Of a stretch of DNA of 64,000 nt, positions 54,545 through 63,505 are shown piece after piece. Position numbers and translations under genes: made by a program. Numbering within the stretch: position 1 is the stretch's first letter; the number at the start of each line of letters is the position of its first letter. A model generated the notes under the pieces. The model searched no databases. It was not told the origin of the DNA and worked only from the letters and a program-made list of their open reading frames with translations. The stretch comes from DATFVA01 sp963771705 (GTDB lineage Bacteria; Bacteroidota; Ignavibacteria; Ignavibacteriales; Ignavibacteriaceae): the NCBI GenBank assembly GCA_963771705.1, contig CAVYUP010000014.1:620001-684000 (forward strand), written 5' to 3'.

Positions 54545-55339
54545 ATGGATATTCTAAGAAAATCACTTGCTCCTATTTCGGCCGAAGCGTGGGAGGAGAT
54601 AAATAAACAGGCAAAAAAAGTATTTAACTCTGTTCTTTCAGGGCGGAAATTCGTTGATATAGACGGTCCGAAAGGATGGGATTTTGAAGCTGTATCCCTT
54701 GGAAGGCTGGATGTGGGTCCGGATAAGAAAGGGGCAGTAAGATACGGTATCAACAAAGTTCTTCCACTTATAGAAACACGTGCTCAATTCGAGCTAGATA
54801 TGTGGGAACTTGATAACGCAGCCCGCGGAGCAGAGGATCTTGACCTTGATTCGATGGAAGAAGCAGCAAAAATGATTGCAGAGTTTGAGGAAAATGTAAT
54901 TTACAAAGGATTTAATAAATCAGGAGTAAGAGGCCTGAAGGAATCGAGCGGTCACAAGGCACATAAATTTCCTGAGAAGGTTGAAGATCTGCCGAAAGTA
55001 ATAACTGAAATGATAAGCCAGTTTGTGAAATCATCTGTTGAGGGTCCCTACACACTTATTCTGAGTACAGAAAAATGGGAAGCCATATCAAGTCACATCA
55101 ACGGATACCCTTTAAAGAAGGTTGTTAGAAGCCTTCTAGAAGGCAAAATAATTTTAAATCCTTCATCGAAAGATTCTTTCCTTGTTTCTGAAAGAGGAGG
55201 CGACTTCAGGCTTACACTGGGACAGGATTTGTCAATCGGTTATCAGTCGCATAATACAAAAAATGTTCAGCTTTATTTCACCGAATCTTTTACTTTCCAG
55301 GTAATTGATCCTGCGGCGGTAATGACTTTTAATGAGTGA
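54545..55339 (+). CDS. encapsulin nanocompartment shell protein (family 1)
   Basis: 264 residues, HK97-type shell protein. N-terminal 'LRKSLAPISAEAWEEINKQA' and 'GRKFVDIDGPKGWDFEAVSLGR' are the encapsulin arm and cargo-site region; the E-loop 'GAVRYGINKVLPLIETRAQFELDMWELDN' and the C-terminal 'YFTESFTFQVIDPAAVMTF' complete the family pattern. The usual length for a T=1 shell. Assembles around the EncFtn cargo encoded upstream to store mineralised iron. RBS GAGGAG. Confidence 0.95.
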   Translation: MDILRKSLAPISAEAWEEINKQAKKVFNSVLSGRKFVDIDGPKGWDFEAVSLGRLDVGPDKKGAVRYGINKVLPLIETRAQFELDMWELDNAARGAEDLDLDSMEEAAKMIAEFEENVIYKGFNKSGVRGLKESSGHKAHKFPEKVEDLPKVITEMISQFVKSSVEGPYTLILSTEKWEAISSHINGYPLKKVVRSLLEGKIILNPSSKDSFLVSERGGDFRLTLGQDLSIGYQSHNTKNVQLYFTESFTFQVIDPAAVMTFNE

Positions 55340-55402
55340 ATTCCGTCCGGATATTTGATATTAAAATCAGAATCCCGTACTTTTTAGCTGAGATGACATA
55401 TA

Positions 55403-55432
55403 GCCGGCTATCAAACAGGTTTGACAGCCGGC
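55403..55432. other. long hairpin between encapsulin and cupredoxin-lipoprotein genes
   Basis: GCCGGCT (55403-55409) pairs with AGCCGGC (55426-55432), and TCAAAC (55411-55416) with GTTTGA (55419-55424), separated by one A-C mismatch. No T-run follows. It may attenuate or process the transcript between the shell and downstream genes. Confidence 0.7.
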
Positions 55433-55485
55433 AGGAATTTCAGAACCTGTACACACCATATTTATAATAAAAACAGGAGTAAAAA

Positions 55486-56382
55486 ATGAAGAGGTTTTCA
55501 TTCTCTCTTTCTATTCTTATCACTGTTTCATTATTGATTGTATCCTGCAGTAAGGAACCGGACAAGGATGTAGTTAATGTGACCGCAAAGGATTTTTCTT
55601 TTCACTCGGTAGATACTATTCCTTCGGGATGGATAACCTTCAAATTTAATAATGAAGGGCATGCACATCACTTCTTTTTTCTTACACATCTGCCCGAAAA
55701 TACTGATATCCACGATTACATTAATGATGTATCCCCCGCGTTCGGTACTGCCTGGGACTCGCTCCAAAGCGGTATGGACAAGGCACAAGCAGGAGCGCTA
55801 CTGGGAAGTTTACTTCCCGCCTGGTACGCAAACGCTAAAACTATGGGTGGAGCGGGAATCATTGCTCCGGGCAGAAGCGAGGAGACAACCATTAAACTTG
55901 AACCGGGAAATTATGTGATGGAATGTTATGTCAAGACAGAAGACGGGAAATTTCACAGTGAGCTGGGTATGTTAAAACCCATTTATGCAACAAAAGAAAG
56001 TTCCAAAAACCAGGAACCCTCAGATGCGAATTATGACATAACTCTTTCAAATAACAACATAGAGACTAAAGGCGAAATAAACCCCGGGAAAAATACCTTT
56101 GCAGTTCATTTTAAGGAACACCCCCAATACGGACTTGGCAATGATGTTCATATAGTAAGATTGATGGATAATACCGAATTGGACAGTGTTATTAACTGGA
56201 TGGACTGGATGAATATACAGGGTTTACGTACACCCGCGCCAGCCGTTTTTTACGGAGGTACTCAGGAAATGCCAGTTGGTTATACCTCATATTTTACAAC
56301 AGACCTTGATCCCGGAAGATATGCATTTATTTCAGAGACTGCCCATGATACAAATATGGTTAAGGAATTTACTGTGCAGTAA
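55486..56382 (+). CDS. lipoprotein with two cupredoxin-like domains
   Basis: 298 residues. Lipoprotein signal peptide (LLIVSC, Cys21). First domain (about 28-170) is cupredoxin-like with a possible type-1 copper ligand set: His61/62 ('GHAHHFFF'), Cys147, His157 and Met162 in 'MECYV...KFHSELGM'. Second domain (about 180-298) repeats the plan ('FAVHFKEHPQYGLGNDVHIV', 'GRYAFISETAHDTNM'), but Ser replaces the ligand Cys. Probably a periplasmic or outer-membrane electron-transfer or copper protein. It is followed after 24 bp by a porin gene and preceded by the encapsulin operon. Confidence 0.82.
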   Translation: MKRFSFSLSILITVSLLIVSCSKEPDKDVVNVTAKDFSFHSVDTIPSGWITFKFNNEGHAHHFFFLTHLPENTDIHDYINDVSPAFGTAWDSLQSGMDKAQAGALLGSLLPAWYANAKTMGGAGIIAPGRSEETTIKLEPGNYVMECYVKTEDGKFHSELGMLKPIYATKESSKNQEPSDANYDITLSNNNIETKGEINPGKNTFAVHFKEHPQYGLGNDVHIVRLMDNTELDSVINWMDWMNIQGLRTPAPAVFYGGTQEMPVGYTSYFTTDLDPGRYAFISETAHDTNMVKEFTVQ

Positions 56383-56406
56383 CTTATTCTTTTTTCAATA
56401 TTAAAT

Positions 56407-57660
56407 ATGAAAATATTAATTCTTGCAGTCCTTTTCCAGGCCGCAGCCTGCTCACAAGTTTTAGCCGAAAGACATTACCTGACAGGGAACTGGTGGGGCT
56501 GCAGGGATTCTCTTAATTCAAAAGGCATATCTTTTGAATTTGATTATACAGCTGATTTTTTTTCCAACATCAAAGGAGGGTTGAATAAATCTTCTGTATA
56601 TCTTGATGATTTCGATATGATACTTACCCTTGATTTAGAAAAGCTACTGGCTGTTAGCGGTACTAATTTATTTATATATGGACTCGGGAATGACGGAGGA
56701 AATCCCGATCAAAGTATTGGAGATGTACAGGGGGTAAGCAGTATAACAGCCCCGAACAGCTGGAAACTATACGAAGCCTGGATTCAAACCAATTTATTTG
56801 ATCATCATTTGTCGATACTTGCAGGGTTGTACGATCTGAATTCAGAGTTTGAAAATCTTGCAACTTCAAATTTATTTATTAACGCTTCTCATGGAATTGG
56901 AATTGGGTTTGCGCAGACAGGGGAGATGGGGCCATCCATTTTTCCCTGGACCTCAGCCGGGGTGCGGATAAAATCAAAGTTATCTGAAAAATTCTACCTT
57001 CAGGCTGCCATACTTGACGGTATACCCGGAGACCCGAATGATTTATACGGAACTCATATCATTTTCAGCAAGAATGACGGACTACTGATAACTTTTGAGA
57101 CGGGAACAACCGAGTACTCAAAACAAAATGAGAAACCCCCAAGCAGTTCCAGGATTGGAAGGTTTGCTTCTGAAAAATACGATTATAAATATTCCTTAGG
57201 GTTCTGGAAATACACCTCAGAATTTAAACGAATTGATTCTCCCCTGAAAAGCAGGAATAATATCGGAGCTTATATATCAGGAGAGCAGAACCTATATGAG
57301 CAAAAAGGCAGCGGAAGGATTCTCTCAGCATTCATCAGATTTGAAGCGGCCAACGCCGAAATAAACAGATTTGCCTATTATGCCGGCTGCGGATTCGTAT
57401 ATAGTAGTCCTTTCAATGGCAGACCTGACGATGAAGCAGGAATTGCTCTAGCAGCAGCGATTAATGGAAATCCTTATGAACGTGCTCTGCAAGGAAATAA
57501 TATGGAGGACGCCGAATATAATATTGAGCTTACATACTTTGCACAACTTCTCCCATGGTTTACCTTACAGCCGGATCTTCAATACATCATTTATCCGGAT
57601 ACCAACCCAGAAATACCTAACGCTCTGGTGTTTGGCCTAAGATTGGGTATTCAAATCTGA
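56407..57660 (+). CDS. OprB-like carbohydrate-selective porin
   Basis: 417 residues. Signal peptide (MKILILAVLFQAAACSQVLA). The mature start 'LTGNWWGCRDSLNSKGISFEFDYTADFFSN' is the OprB-family opening; later 'YEAWIQTNLFDHHLSILAGLYDLNSEF' and 'LPWFTLQPDLQYIIYPDTNP' are characteristic. An outer-membrane beta-barrel of about 16 strands. Substrate unknown; its place behind a cupredoxin lipoprotein rather than sugar genes is unusual. Confidence 0.88.
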   Translation: MKILILAVLFQAAACSQVLAERHYLTGNWWGCRDSLNSKGISFEFDYTADFFSNIKGGLNKSSVYLDDFDMILTLDLEKLLAVSGTNLFIYGLGNDGGNPDQSIGDVQGVSSITAPNSWKLYEAWIQTNLFDHHLSILAGLYDLNSEFENLATSNLFINASHGIGIGFAQTGEMGPSIFPWTSAGVRIKSKLSEKFYLQAAILDGIPGDPNDLYGTHIIFSKNDGLLITFETGTTEYSKQNEKPPSSSRIGRFASEKYDYKYSLGFWKYTSEFKRIDSPLKSRNNIGAYISGEQNLYEQKGSGRILSAFIRFEAANAEINRFAYYAGCGFVYSSPFNGRPDDEAGIALAAAINGNPYERALQGNNMEDAEYNIELTYFAQLLPWFTLQPDLQYIIYPDTNPEIPNALVFGLRLGIQI

Positions 57661-58226
57661 AACTTTTTGAAGCTTTCTTCGCGGCAATGCTATAACAGAA
57701 TTACCTGTAGTTTATATCTATCCTGTAATTTCTTCCCGGGATATCTTCTTGCAGAAAAAAAATACGCTGTAAATTGATACAATTCGTACTCTTGCGGTGG
57801 TATTTATTTTGACGATTGACTGGTTCAATATAAATTTATTATAAGTCGTATGAAGAAAAACAAGATCATCGAAATCAGGTATATGTACAGCTTGAAAAGA
57901 CCTGTAACCACCTCAAATAACTGGTTCTTATTTAAGTATTTAATCGTTGCAGCTTAAGTAAGAAATCATAGCCAAATACTCTCAGTAGTGAGCAATTCTC
58001 CGCCTTATTTAATAAGCCTGCAATTCTGACAGCCTGTATTCTTATATTTATTCTTTAAGGGAATTTTATATTCAAATTTGTATATTAATTCCGGGATACG
58101 GAGAATTTCCGTTCCGCAAAATCAACTTACAGGTAATTCCAGATAAATATTCCTTTCCGTTAAAATCCTGGCAGGATTTGAGGGAATTATATACCCGTTT
58201 TGTGAAATAAGATGGAGGAAGTTTAA
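57661..58226. other. intergenic region without recognised gene
   Basis: 566 bp, AT-rich. A 35-codon frame (57850-57957, +; MKKNKIIEIRY...) has no ribosome-binding site and is not called. The end contains AT-rich sequence and the RBS (GGAGG) of the next gene. Confidence 0.4.
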
Positions 58227-59207
58227 ATGAAGGCAGCGGTGTTTTACAGATATGGTTCACCCGATGTAATTCAGCTTGAAGAGATTGAAAAACCTATTCC
58301 AGCAGGCAAAGAAATCCTGATAAGAAATTTTGCGACTACAGTGACAGCTGTAGACTCTATTTTCAGGAAAGGAGATAGTTTTTTTGCCAGGATGGCTACC
58401 GGTATATCGAAACCCAAAAACAAAATACTCGGGAGCGAGTTTGCAGGGGAAGTTGAGTCTGTGGGAAAAAATGTTTTGCGGTTTAAAGCGGGTGATAAAC
58501 TCTTTGGGGACAGCAGCTCAAAAAGCAGTACACATGCTGAATATTTGTGCCTTCAAGAAGATGATCCTATTGAAATTCTGCCTGAAGGTATTACATATGA
58601 GGAGGCAGCCTCAGTGCCGTACGGCACGCTGACAGCATTACCATTTTTAAGAGATCATGGAAACATCAAGAAAGGGGATGAAGTATTGATTATAGGAGCA
58701 TCTGGTTCTGTTGGTATCTATGCAGTACAGATTGCGAAAATATATGGAGCAGAGATAACAGGGGTATGCAGTACAGAGAACGTCAATTTGGTAAAGTCAT
58801 TAGGCGCCGATAATGTAATTGATTATAAAAAAGGAGACTTTACTAAAAATGGTAAAACCTATGATATTATTTTCGATACGGTTGGTAAAAGTACTTTCGG
58901 CAGTTGTAAAAATCTGCTTAAAAAAGAAGGGATTTATTTAACGACCGTAATTGGAATACCAATTCTGTTTAATATGATCCGGACTTCCAAATCCGGCAAG
59001 AAAGCAGTTATAGCATTTACCGGTCTGAGGAAAAACGAAGAAAAAATGAAAGACCTTTCTTATATAAAGGAACTTCTACGAAAAGGACAGATAAAAACTT
59101 TTATCGATAAAAAATACCCTTTAGAAAAGATCGCAGAGGCTCATACGTATGTTGACAGCGGTCATAAGAGAGGAAATGTTGTAATAACTATAGGTCGTAC
59201 TGAGTGA
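58227..59207 (+). CDS. zinc-independent MDR-family NAD(P)-dependent oxidoreductase
   Basis: 326 residues with RBS GGAGG. GroES-like N-terminal domain (about 25-110, 'GSEFAGEVESVGKNVLRFKAGD'), nucleotide-binding domain with 'GASGSVGIYAVQIAKIYGAEITGV' and the substrate region 'EAASVPYGTLTALPFL'. No catalytic zinc cysteines, so it is a quinone-oxidoreductase-like medium-chain dehydrogenase/reductase. Substrate unknown. First of a loose run of small redox genes. Confidence 0.9.
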   Translation: MKAAVFYRYGSPDVIQLEEIEKPIPAGKEILIRNFATTVTAVDSIFRKGDSFFARMATGISKPKNKILGSEFAGEVESVGKNVLRFKAGDKLFGDSSSKSSTHAEYLCLQEDDPIEILPEGITYEEAASVPYGTLTALPFLRDHGNIKKGDEVLIIGASGSVGIYAVQIAKIYGAEITGVCSTENVNLVKSLGADNVIDYKKGDFTKNGKTYDIIFDTVGKSTFGSCKNLLKKEGIYLTTVIGIPILFNMIRTSKSGKKAVIAFTGLRKNEEKMKDLSYIKELLRKGQIKTFIDKKYPLEKIAEAHTYVDSGHKRGNVVITIGRTE

Positions 59208-59486
59208 AAAAAATCTTCATAGTTTGAATGAGTTGTGATATAGGACCCTTATTTTATCTTTTAAAAGTTTTTCATCATCAGAATGAAAAAATAACCTGCG
59301 GGAAACCCTCTATTCTAAAAAACACAATTCGAAAGTCTGCGAATCCTGAAAGATTATTCTTCTTAATAAATATTTGAACCTCCCTTAAAACTTTCATAAT
59401 TTAGAACTTAACAGCAGGTGGAGAAATTCCTAACATTCCGATCGATACCCCTGTCAATTTCAAAGTATCATTCAGGAGGAGATGAT

Positions 59487-60134
59487 ATGCGGATATTATT
59501 ATTGGGAGGAACAGGCAGAACAGGGAAACTAATTTTAGGGAAAGCTATTAATGACGGACATTATATCACCACCATTGCAAGAGATCCCTCAAAGCTAGAC
59601 GGTTCGAGAGCAATAATAATTAAAGGAACTCCTTACGATCCGGAAAATGTAAAACGAGCAGTGTGCGATTGTGATGTAGTGATAAGTACTCTTAATGTTT
59701 CGAGAGTTTCAGATAGTCCCTGGTCAAGGCTAAGGTCACCCAAAGATATGATCTCGCAGAGTATACGAAATACTATTAATATTATGCCCGAACAGGGCAT
59801 AAAGAGAATTATCGTCATGAGTACTATAGGAGCCGGAGATTCCTGGAATAAAATGCCTTTCATATTCAAACTTGTTATCTCTTCCAGCAATCTCAGGCAT
59901 GCATTTAAAGATCATACACGGCAGGAAGAGATCCTGGCGGAGTCAGGTACTAACTGGACTATCGTTCGGCTGCCTGTATTAACTGATGAGAAGGGTGAAA
60001 AAGAAGTCAGGATAAAGCTCGATAACGAAACGAAACTGAACAGAAATATCAATCGTGAATCAGCGGCGAGGTTTATTCTAACTATTATCAATGATGAAAA
60101 GTACTTCAAAAAGATAGCAGCGATTTCGAACTAA
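59487..60134 (+). CDS. NAD(P)H-binding atypical SDR
   Basis: 215 residues from ATG 59487 (AGGAGG at the right distance; the open frame back to 59418 is non-family). 'ILLLGGTGRTGKLILGKAI' is the atypical SDR nucleotide-binding motif (GxxGxxG); 'ADSG.NWTIVRLP'-type ending is seen as 'AESGTNWTIVRLPVL'. Members include NmrA/flavin-reductase-like proteins. Function not specified by sequence. Confidence 0.88.
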   Translation: MRILLLGGTGRTGKLILGKAINDGHYITTIARDPSKLDGSRAIIIKGTPYDPENVKRAVCDCDVVISTLNVSRVSDSPWSRLRSPKDMISQSIRNTINIMPEQGIKRIIVMSTIGAGDSWNKMPFIFKLVISSSNLRHAFKDHTRQEEILAESGTNWTIVRLPVLTDEKGEKEVRIKLDNETKLNRNINRESAARFILTIINDEKYFKKIAAISN

Positions 60135-60184
60135 AAAATGAATAACAAAACTTGATAAAAGTTAAAAAAACTTTCGGGTAATCA

Positions 60185-60982
60185 TTGAAGAAAAAAAAAG
60201 GTTTCCACAGAGAAAAGTTAAGCATGGGACGGAGAGCTGTTATTGCTTCAACCTCAGTCACAAGCGAGAAAAATACAATACACGCCTTTTCAGGGATTGA
60301 TGTATCGGAACCCCGCAGGTTACTGAAAGAATACTTTGATACAACTAAACAAAAACTTTCCTTTACCGCCTATATAACAGCCTGTCTGGCTCAAGCTGTT
60401 AGGGAGAATCCCTATGTTAATTCCTTCCTCAAGGGGAACAAACATATCTTCCTGGATGAAATAAACATCAGTTTGCTGGTTGAAAAAGAGATCGCAGGAG
60501 AAAACATTCCGGAACCTATTACAATAAAGAATGCTGAAACTAAATCAGTCAGTCAAATAAGTCAGGAAATAAAAGCTGCAAAGGATTCCCGGAACGATAA
60601 AATCGGGGAGATGACCGGAATCAGCTGGATCCGGTTCATCCCGAAGATCCTGCTTAAGGTTTTCGTCAGGATTGCAGATCAAAATATCTCTATGGCTAAA
60701 AAATATGGAAAGATAGGAGTTACAGCTATTGGTATGCACAGCAAAGAGGGGATATGGTTTATACCGCATGGCAGCGGAACTGTTCTTATAACTGTCGGCA
60801 GCATCAGTGATAAAGTGGTAGAGAATAATGGTAAATTTGAAAACAAAGAACATCTCTCACTGACAGCATCTTTTGATCATGATATTGTGGACGGAGCTCC
60901 TGCAACACGTTTCCTTAACAGGTTAATCGAAATAATTAAAGAAGGAAACATTATTACCTCACTTCCGGGGCAGGTTAAATAA
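60185..60982 (+). CDS. orphan E2-type acyltransferase domain protein
   Basis: 265 residues from TTG 60185, or 252 from ATG 60224; neither has a clear RBS. A single chloramphenicol-acetyltransferase-like domain of 2-oxoacid dehydrogenase E2 with the catalytic box 'DHDIVDGAPATRFLNRL' (His232 counted from the TTG). No lipoyl and no E3-binding domain. No E1 or E3 gene is near. Related stand-alone proteins are known but not characterised; it may act on a different acyl carrier. Confidence 0.8.
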   Translation: MKKKKGFHREKLSMGRRAVIASTSVTSEKNTIHAFSGIDVSEPRRLLKEYFDTTKQKLSFTAYITACLAQAVRENPYVNSFLKGNKHIFLDEINISLLVEKEIAGENIPEPITIKNAETKSVSQISQEIKAAKDSRNDKIGEMTGISWIRFIPKILLKVFVRIADQNISMAKKYGKIGVTAIGMHSKEGIWFIPHGSGTVLITVGSISDKVVENNGKFENKEHLSLTASFDHDIVDGAPATRFLNRLIEIIKEGNIITSLPGQVK

Positions 60983-61081
60983 CTTCAACTTTTTCTGTAT
61001 TTAGATTTATTAATTAAGTATTTTATTACCAGAGTTCAGATCCAACACAAATTTCAAAATCTATTTGAGGGATAAATATTT

Positions 61082-61402
61082 ATGCCGCAGTATATCGTTG
61101 TATACCTGGGTGGTAACCAGCCTTCAAGCAAGGAGGAAGGACAAAAACATTTTGCTAAATACAAAGAATGGTTATCTTCATTGGGTGATTCTGCCATCAG
61201 TCCTGCCAACCCTTTCAGATATACCCATACTATAACCTCTGAAGGGAAGGTGCTGGATAGAAGCAGTACAGCTATGTCGGGATATACTATCCTAAAGGCT
61301 GATTCAATAGAAGATGCCATAAATACAGCAAAAGCCTGCCCTTTTCTTGAAACAGGTGGTTCACTTGAAGTATCCGAACTTGTACAGATGAGAGGTTTAT
61401 AA
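61082..61402 (+). CDS. YCII-family protein
   Basis: 106 residues. 'MPQYIVVYLGG' start and the YCII pattern ending 'GYTILKADSIEDAINTAKACPFLETGGSLEVSEL' with the active-site-like His/Asp region. Dimeric alpha-beta barrel fold; relatives include small dehydrochlorinase-like and sigma-factor-linked proteins. No sigma factor gene is next to it. Function not known. Confidence 0.88.
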   Translation: MPQYIVVYLGGNQPSSKEEGQKHFAKYKEWLSSLGDSAISPANPFRYTHTITSEGKVLDRSSTAMSGYTILKADSIEDAINTAKACPFLETGGSLEVSELVQMRGL

Positions 61403-61822
61403 AATATATTTTAACGTTACCCGCATCATACCAGTAACTGACCCATTGTATGGTATCAGACCTTGTGGGATCAGCAGTTAAAACAGCTGGATCGGGTTCT
61501 GGATGTGCCATATGCAAGCTTGCATCAACCGGCAGGAACCTCCCGGGCAGGTAATCGTTTCGCCACTCGATAAAATTTTTTTATTTTTCCTAGCAACTAT
61601 ATATAGTATTTAAAAGACAATATAATAATTGTGACTTTAGAAATGTGATAGAATGTATATCAACAAATGTTTTAATCTAATACAAAAGATTATATAAGCA
61701 TGATATAATATAAACATAAAAGTACTGACGGCTGAGGGGGAAAATTATGATGCCGGTTAATTGATATTTGCTCCAAATGATTTAATTTTAATGGAAATAT
61801 TATTTGAAATTTGACAGTTGCA
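61403..61822. other. AT-rich intergenic region
   Basis: 420 bp. Nothing recognisable apart from a GC-richer stretch (about 61420-61570) followed by strongly AT-rich sequence. I looked for a fluoride riboswitch in front of the crcB transcript and did not find one. Confidence 0.4.
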
Positions 61823-63129
61823 ATGCGAAACCATAAAAACCACTCTCCTGAAGTAAACCTTAATTTAAATGTCCGCGGTATCCCTCAGTCAGCAACCCTT
61901 GCAATAAATGAAGAAAGCAACAATCTTAAAGGAGCCGGCAGAAGAATTTATAAACTAGGACTAGGTCAATCGCCCTTCCCGGTACCGCAATCTGTTGTTG
62001 ACGCACTGAAGGCAAATGCATTTCAGAAAGATTATCTTCCGGTTAAGGGGTTGTATCCATTAAGGGAAGCCGTAGCCCAATATTACTGCAGAAAACAGAA
62101 TATCTGTCATAATGCCGAAGATGTTCTTATCGGGCCCGGCTCGAAAGAACTGATGTTCCTGCTTCAATTTGTTTATTACGGTGACCTGGTGATTCCAACA
62201 CCCAGCTGGGTTTCTTATGCGCCGCAGGCACAACTGATTGGACGGCATGTAAGATGGATACCAACATCAGGGAAAAACGGCTGGAAGCTTATGTCTGATG
62301 ATCTCAAGGCTCTTTGCAAGGATGATCCTTTGCGTCCCAGGATCGTTATTCTTAATTATCCTGCTAATCCAAGCGGAGTTTCCTACACAAAAGAAGAGCT
62401 GAAGGAAATCGCGAAAGTTGCAGAAAAGCACAGGATAATTTTGCTTTCTGATGAGATATACGGGGAACTTCATTTTAAAGGAAAGCATACATCCATCGCG
62501 AAATATTATCCTGAAGGCACAATAATAAGCGGAGGATTAAGCAAGTGGTGCGGAGCAGGGGGATGGAGGCTTGGAACTTTCACTTTTCCTCCGTCACTAA
62601 GATGGCTTCTTGATGCAATGGCCGCAGTAGCGAGTGAAACATTTACCGCTACAAGTGCTCCCATACAGTATGCGGCTATAAGGGCATTCCAGGGAGGATT
62701 AAAAATTGAAAGATATCTATGGAACAGCAGGTGGATCCTTGAGAGACTCTGCAGCAGGATAATATTCAAAACTCAGGGAGGCCGGACTTGAAATAGCTCT
62801 GCCCGACGGAGCATTTCTATCTTTTCCCTGATTTTTCGAGCTATAAAGAGAAACTTGCATCGGAAGGTATAAAAACTAGCAAGGCACTCTGTGAAAAAAT
62901 TCTTAAGGAAACCGGAGTAGCAATGCTTCCGGGATCCGCTTTCGGGAGACCTCCGGAAGAATTGACCACCAGAATTGCATACGTAAACTTTGACGGTACA
63001 AGTGCAATAGCTGCAGTTGAACAATTAAAATCAGAAAATGAAATAAACGGTGAATTTCTCGATACATATTGCGACAGCACTTTAGAGGCAATTGATCTAA
63101 TATGTGACTGGCTGGGAACTAAAAAATGA
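61823..63129 (+). pseudogene. class I/II aminotransferase with two single-base frameshifts
   Basis: ATG 61823; the PLP enzyme reads normally through 'LGQSPFPVPQSVVDAL', 'VLIGPGSKELMFLLQF', 'NYPANPSGVSY', 'LSDEIYGELHF' and the PLP Lys241 in 'GLSKWCGAGGWRLG'. At about 62755-62765 one extra base ends the frame at 62791. The protein continues in the next frame ('YSKLREAGLEIALPDGAF'), and a second extra base at about 62815-62820 shifts it again to 'YLFPDFSSYKEKLASEG', which then runs clean to 63129. Removing two bases gives about 435 residues. Stop overlaps the crcB start. Pseudogene or local sequence error. Confidence 0.88.
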
Positions 63130-63503
63130 TGAATTATCTCATTGTTTCACTAGGGGCAGCACTTGGCGGCGGTCTGCGTTACTGGGTTAGTGATTTAACT
63201 TACAAATTTCTGCCCACCACTTTTCCCTATGGTACTCTCGCAGTAAATATCCTCGGTAGTTTCATATTGGGAGTTATAATCTTTATGTTCGATGACAAAG
63301 AGCTTATTACACCTGGTGTAAGACTGTTCCTGGCTGTGGGATTCTGCGGAGGGTTTACGACATTCTCAACTTTTTCACTTGAGACAATTAATCTGCTTAA
63401 AGATTCCCAGATTATCCCCGGTCTTCTAAACATTCTGTCGAACCTTTTTCTTTGCCTGGCCGGCGTAACACTGGCATATTTTATTTCAAAAATCTGGAGT
63501 TAA
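63126..63503 (+). CDS. crcB: fluoride channel CrcB/Fluc
   Basis: 125 residues, four helices. Family boxes 'GAALGGGLRYWVSD', 'TLAVNILGSFILG' and 'GFCGGFTTFSTFSLE' (the Phe-box and TM3 break for fluoride passage). Forms a dual-topology dimer exporting fluoride. It starts inside the end of the aminotransferase frame (ATGATG) and is followed after 2 bp by the DUF190 gene. Confidence 0.95.
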   Translation: MMNYLIVSLGAALGGGLRYWVSDLTYKFLPTTFPYGTLAVNILGSFILGVIIFMFDDKELITPGVRLFLAVGFCGGFTTFSTFSLETINLLKDSQIIPGLLNILSNLFLCLAGVTLAYFISKIWS

Positions 63504-63505
63504 GA

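Noticed and set aside
57850..57957. 35-codon frame starting MKKNKIIEIRY
   Set aside because: No ribosome-binding site, no family, surrounding DNA is AT-rich intergenic sequence.
61811..61822. TTGACA-like element and TTG start just before the aminotransferase
   Set aside because: It is immediately adjacent to ATG 61823, too close to act as a -35 box for it, and the ATG fits the family better.
61400..63126. Fluoride riboswitch before crcB
   Set aside because: I could not find the conserved GATGG...CGCC / CTGATG-type motif by eye; a covariance-model search would be decisive.
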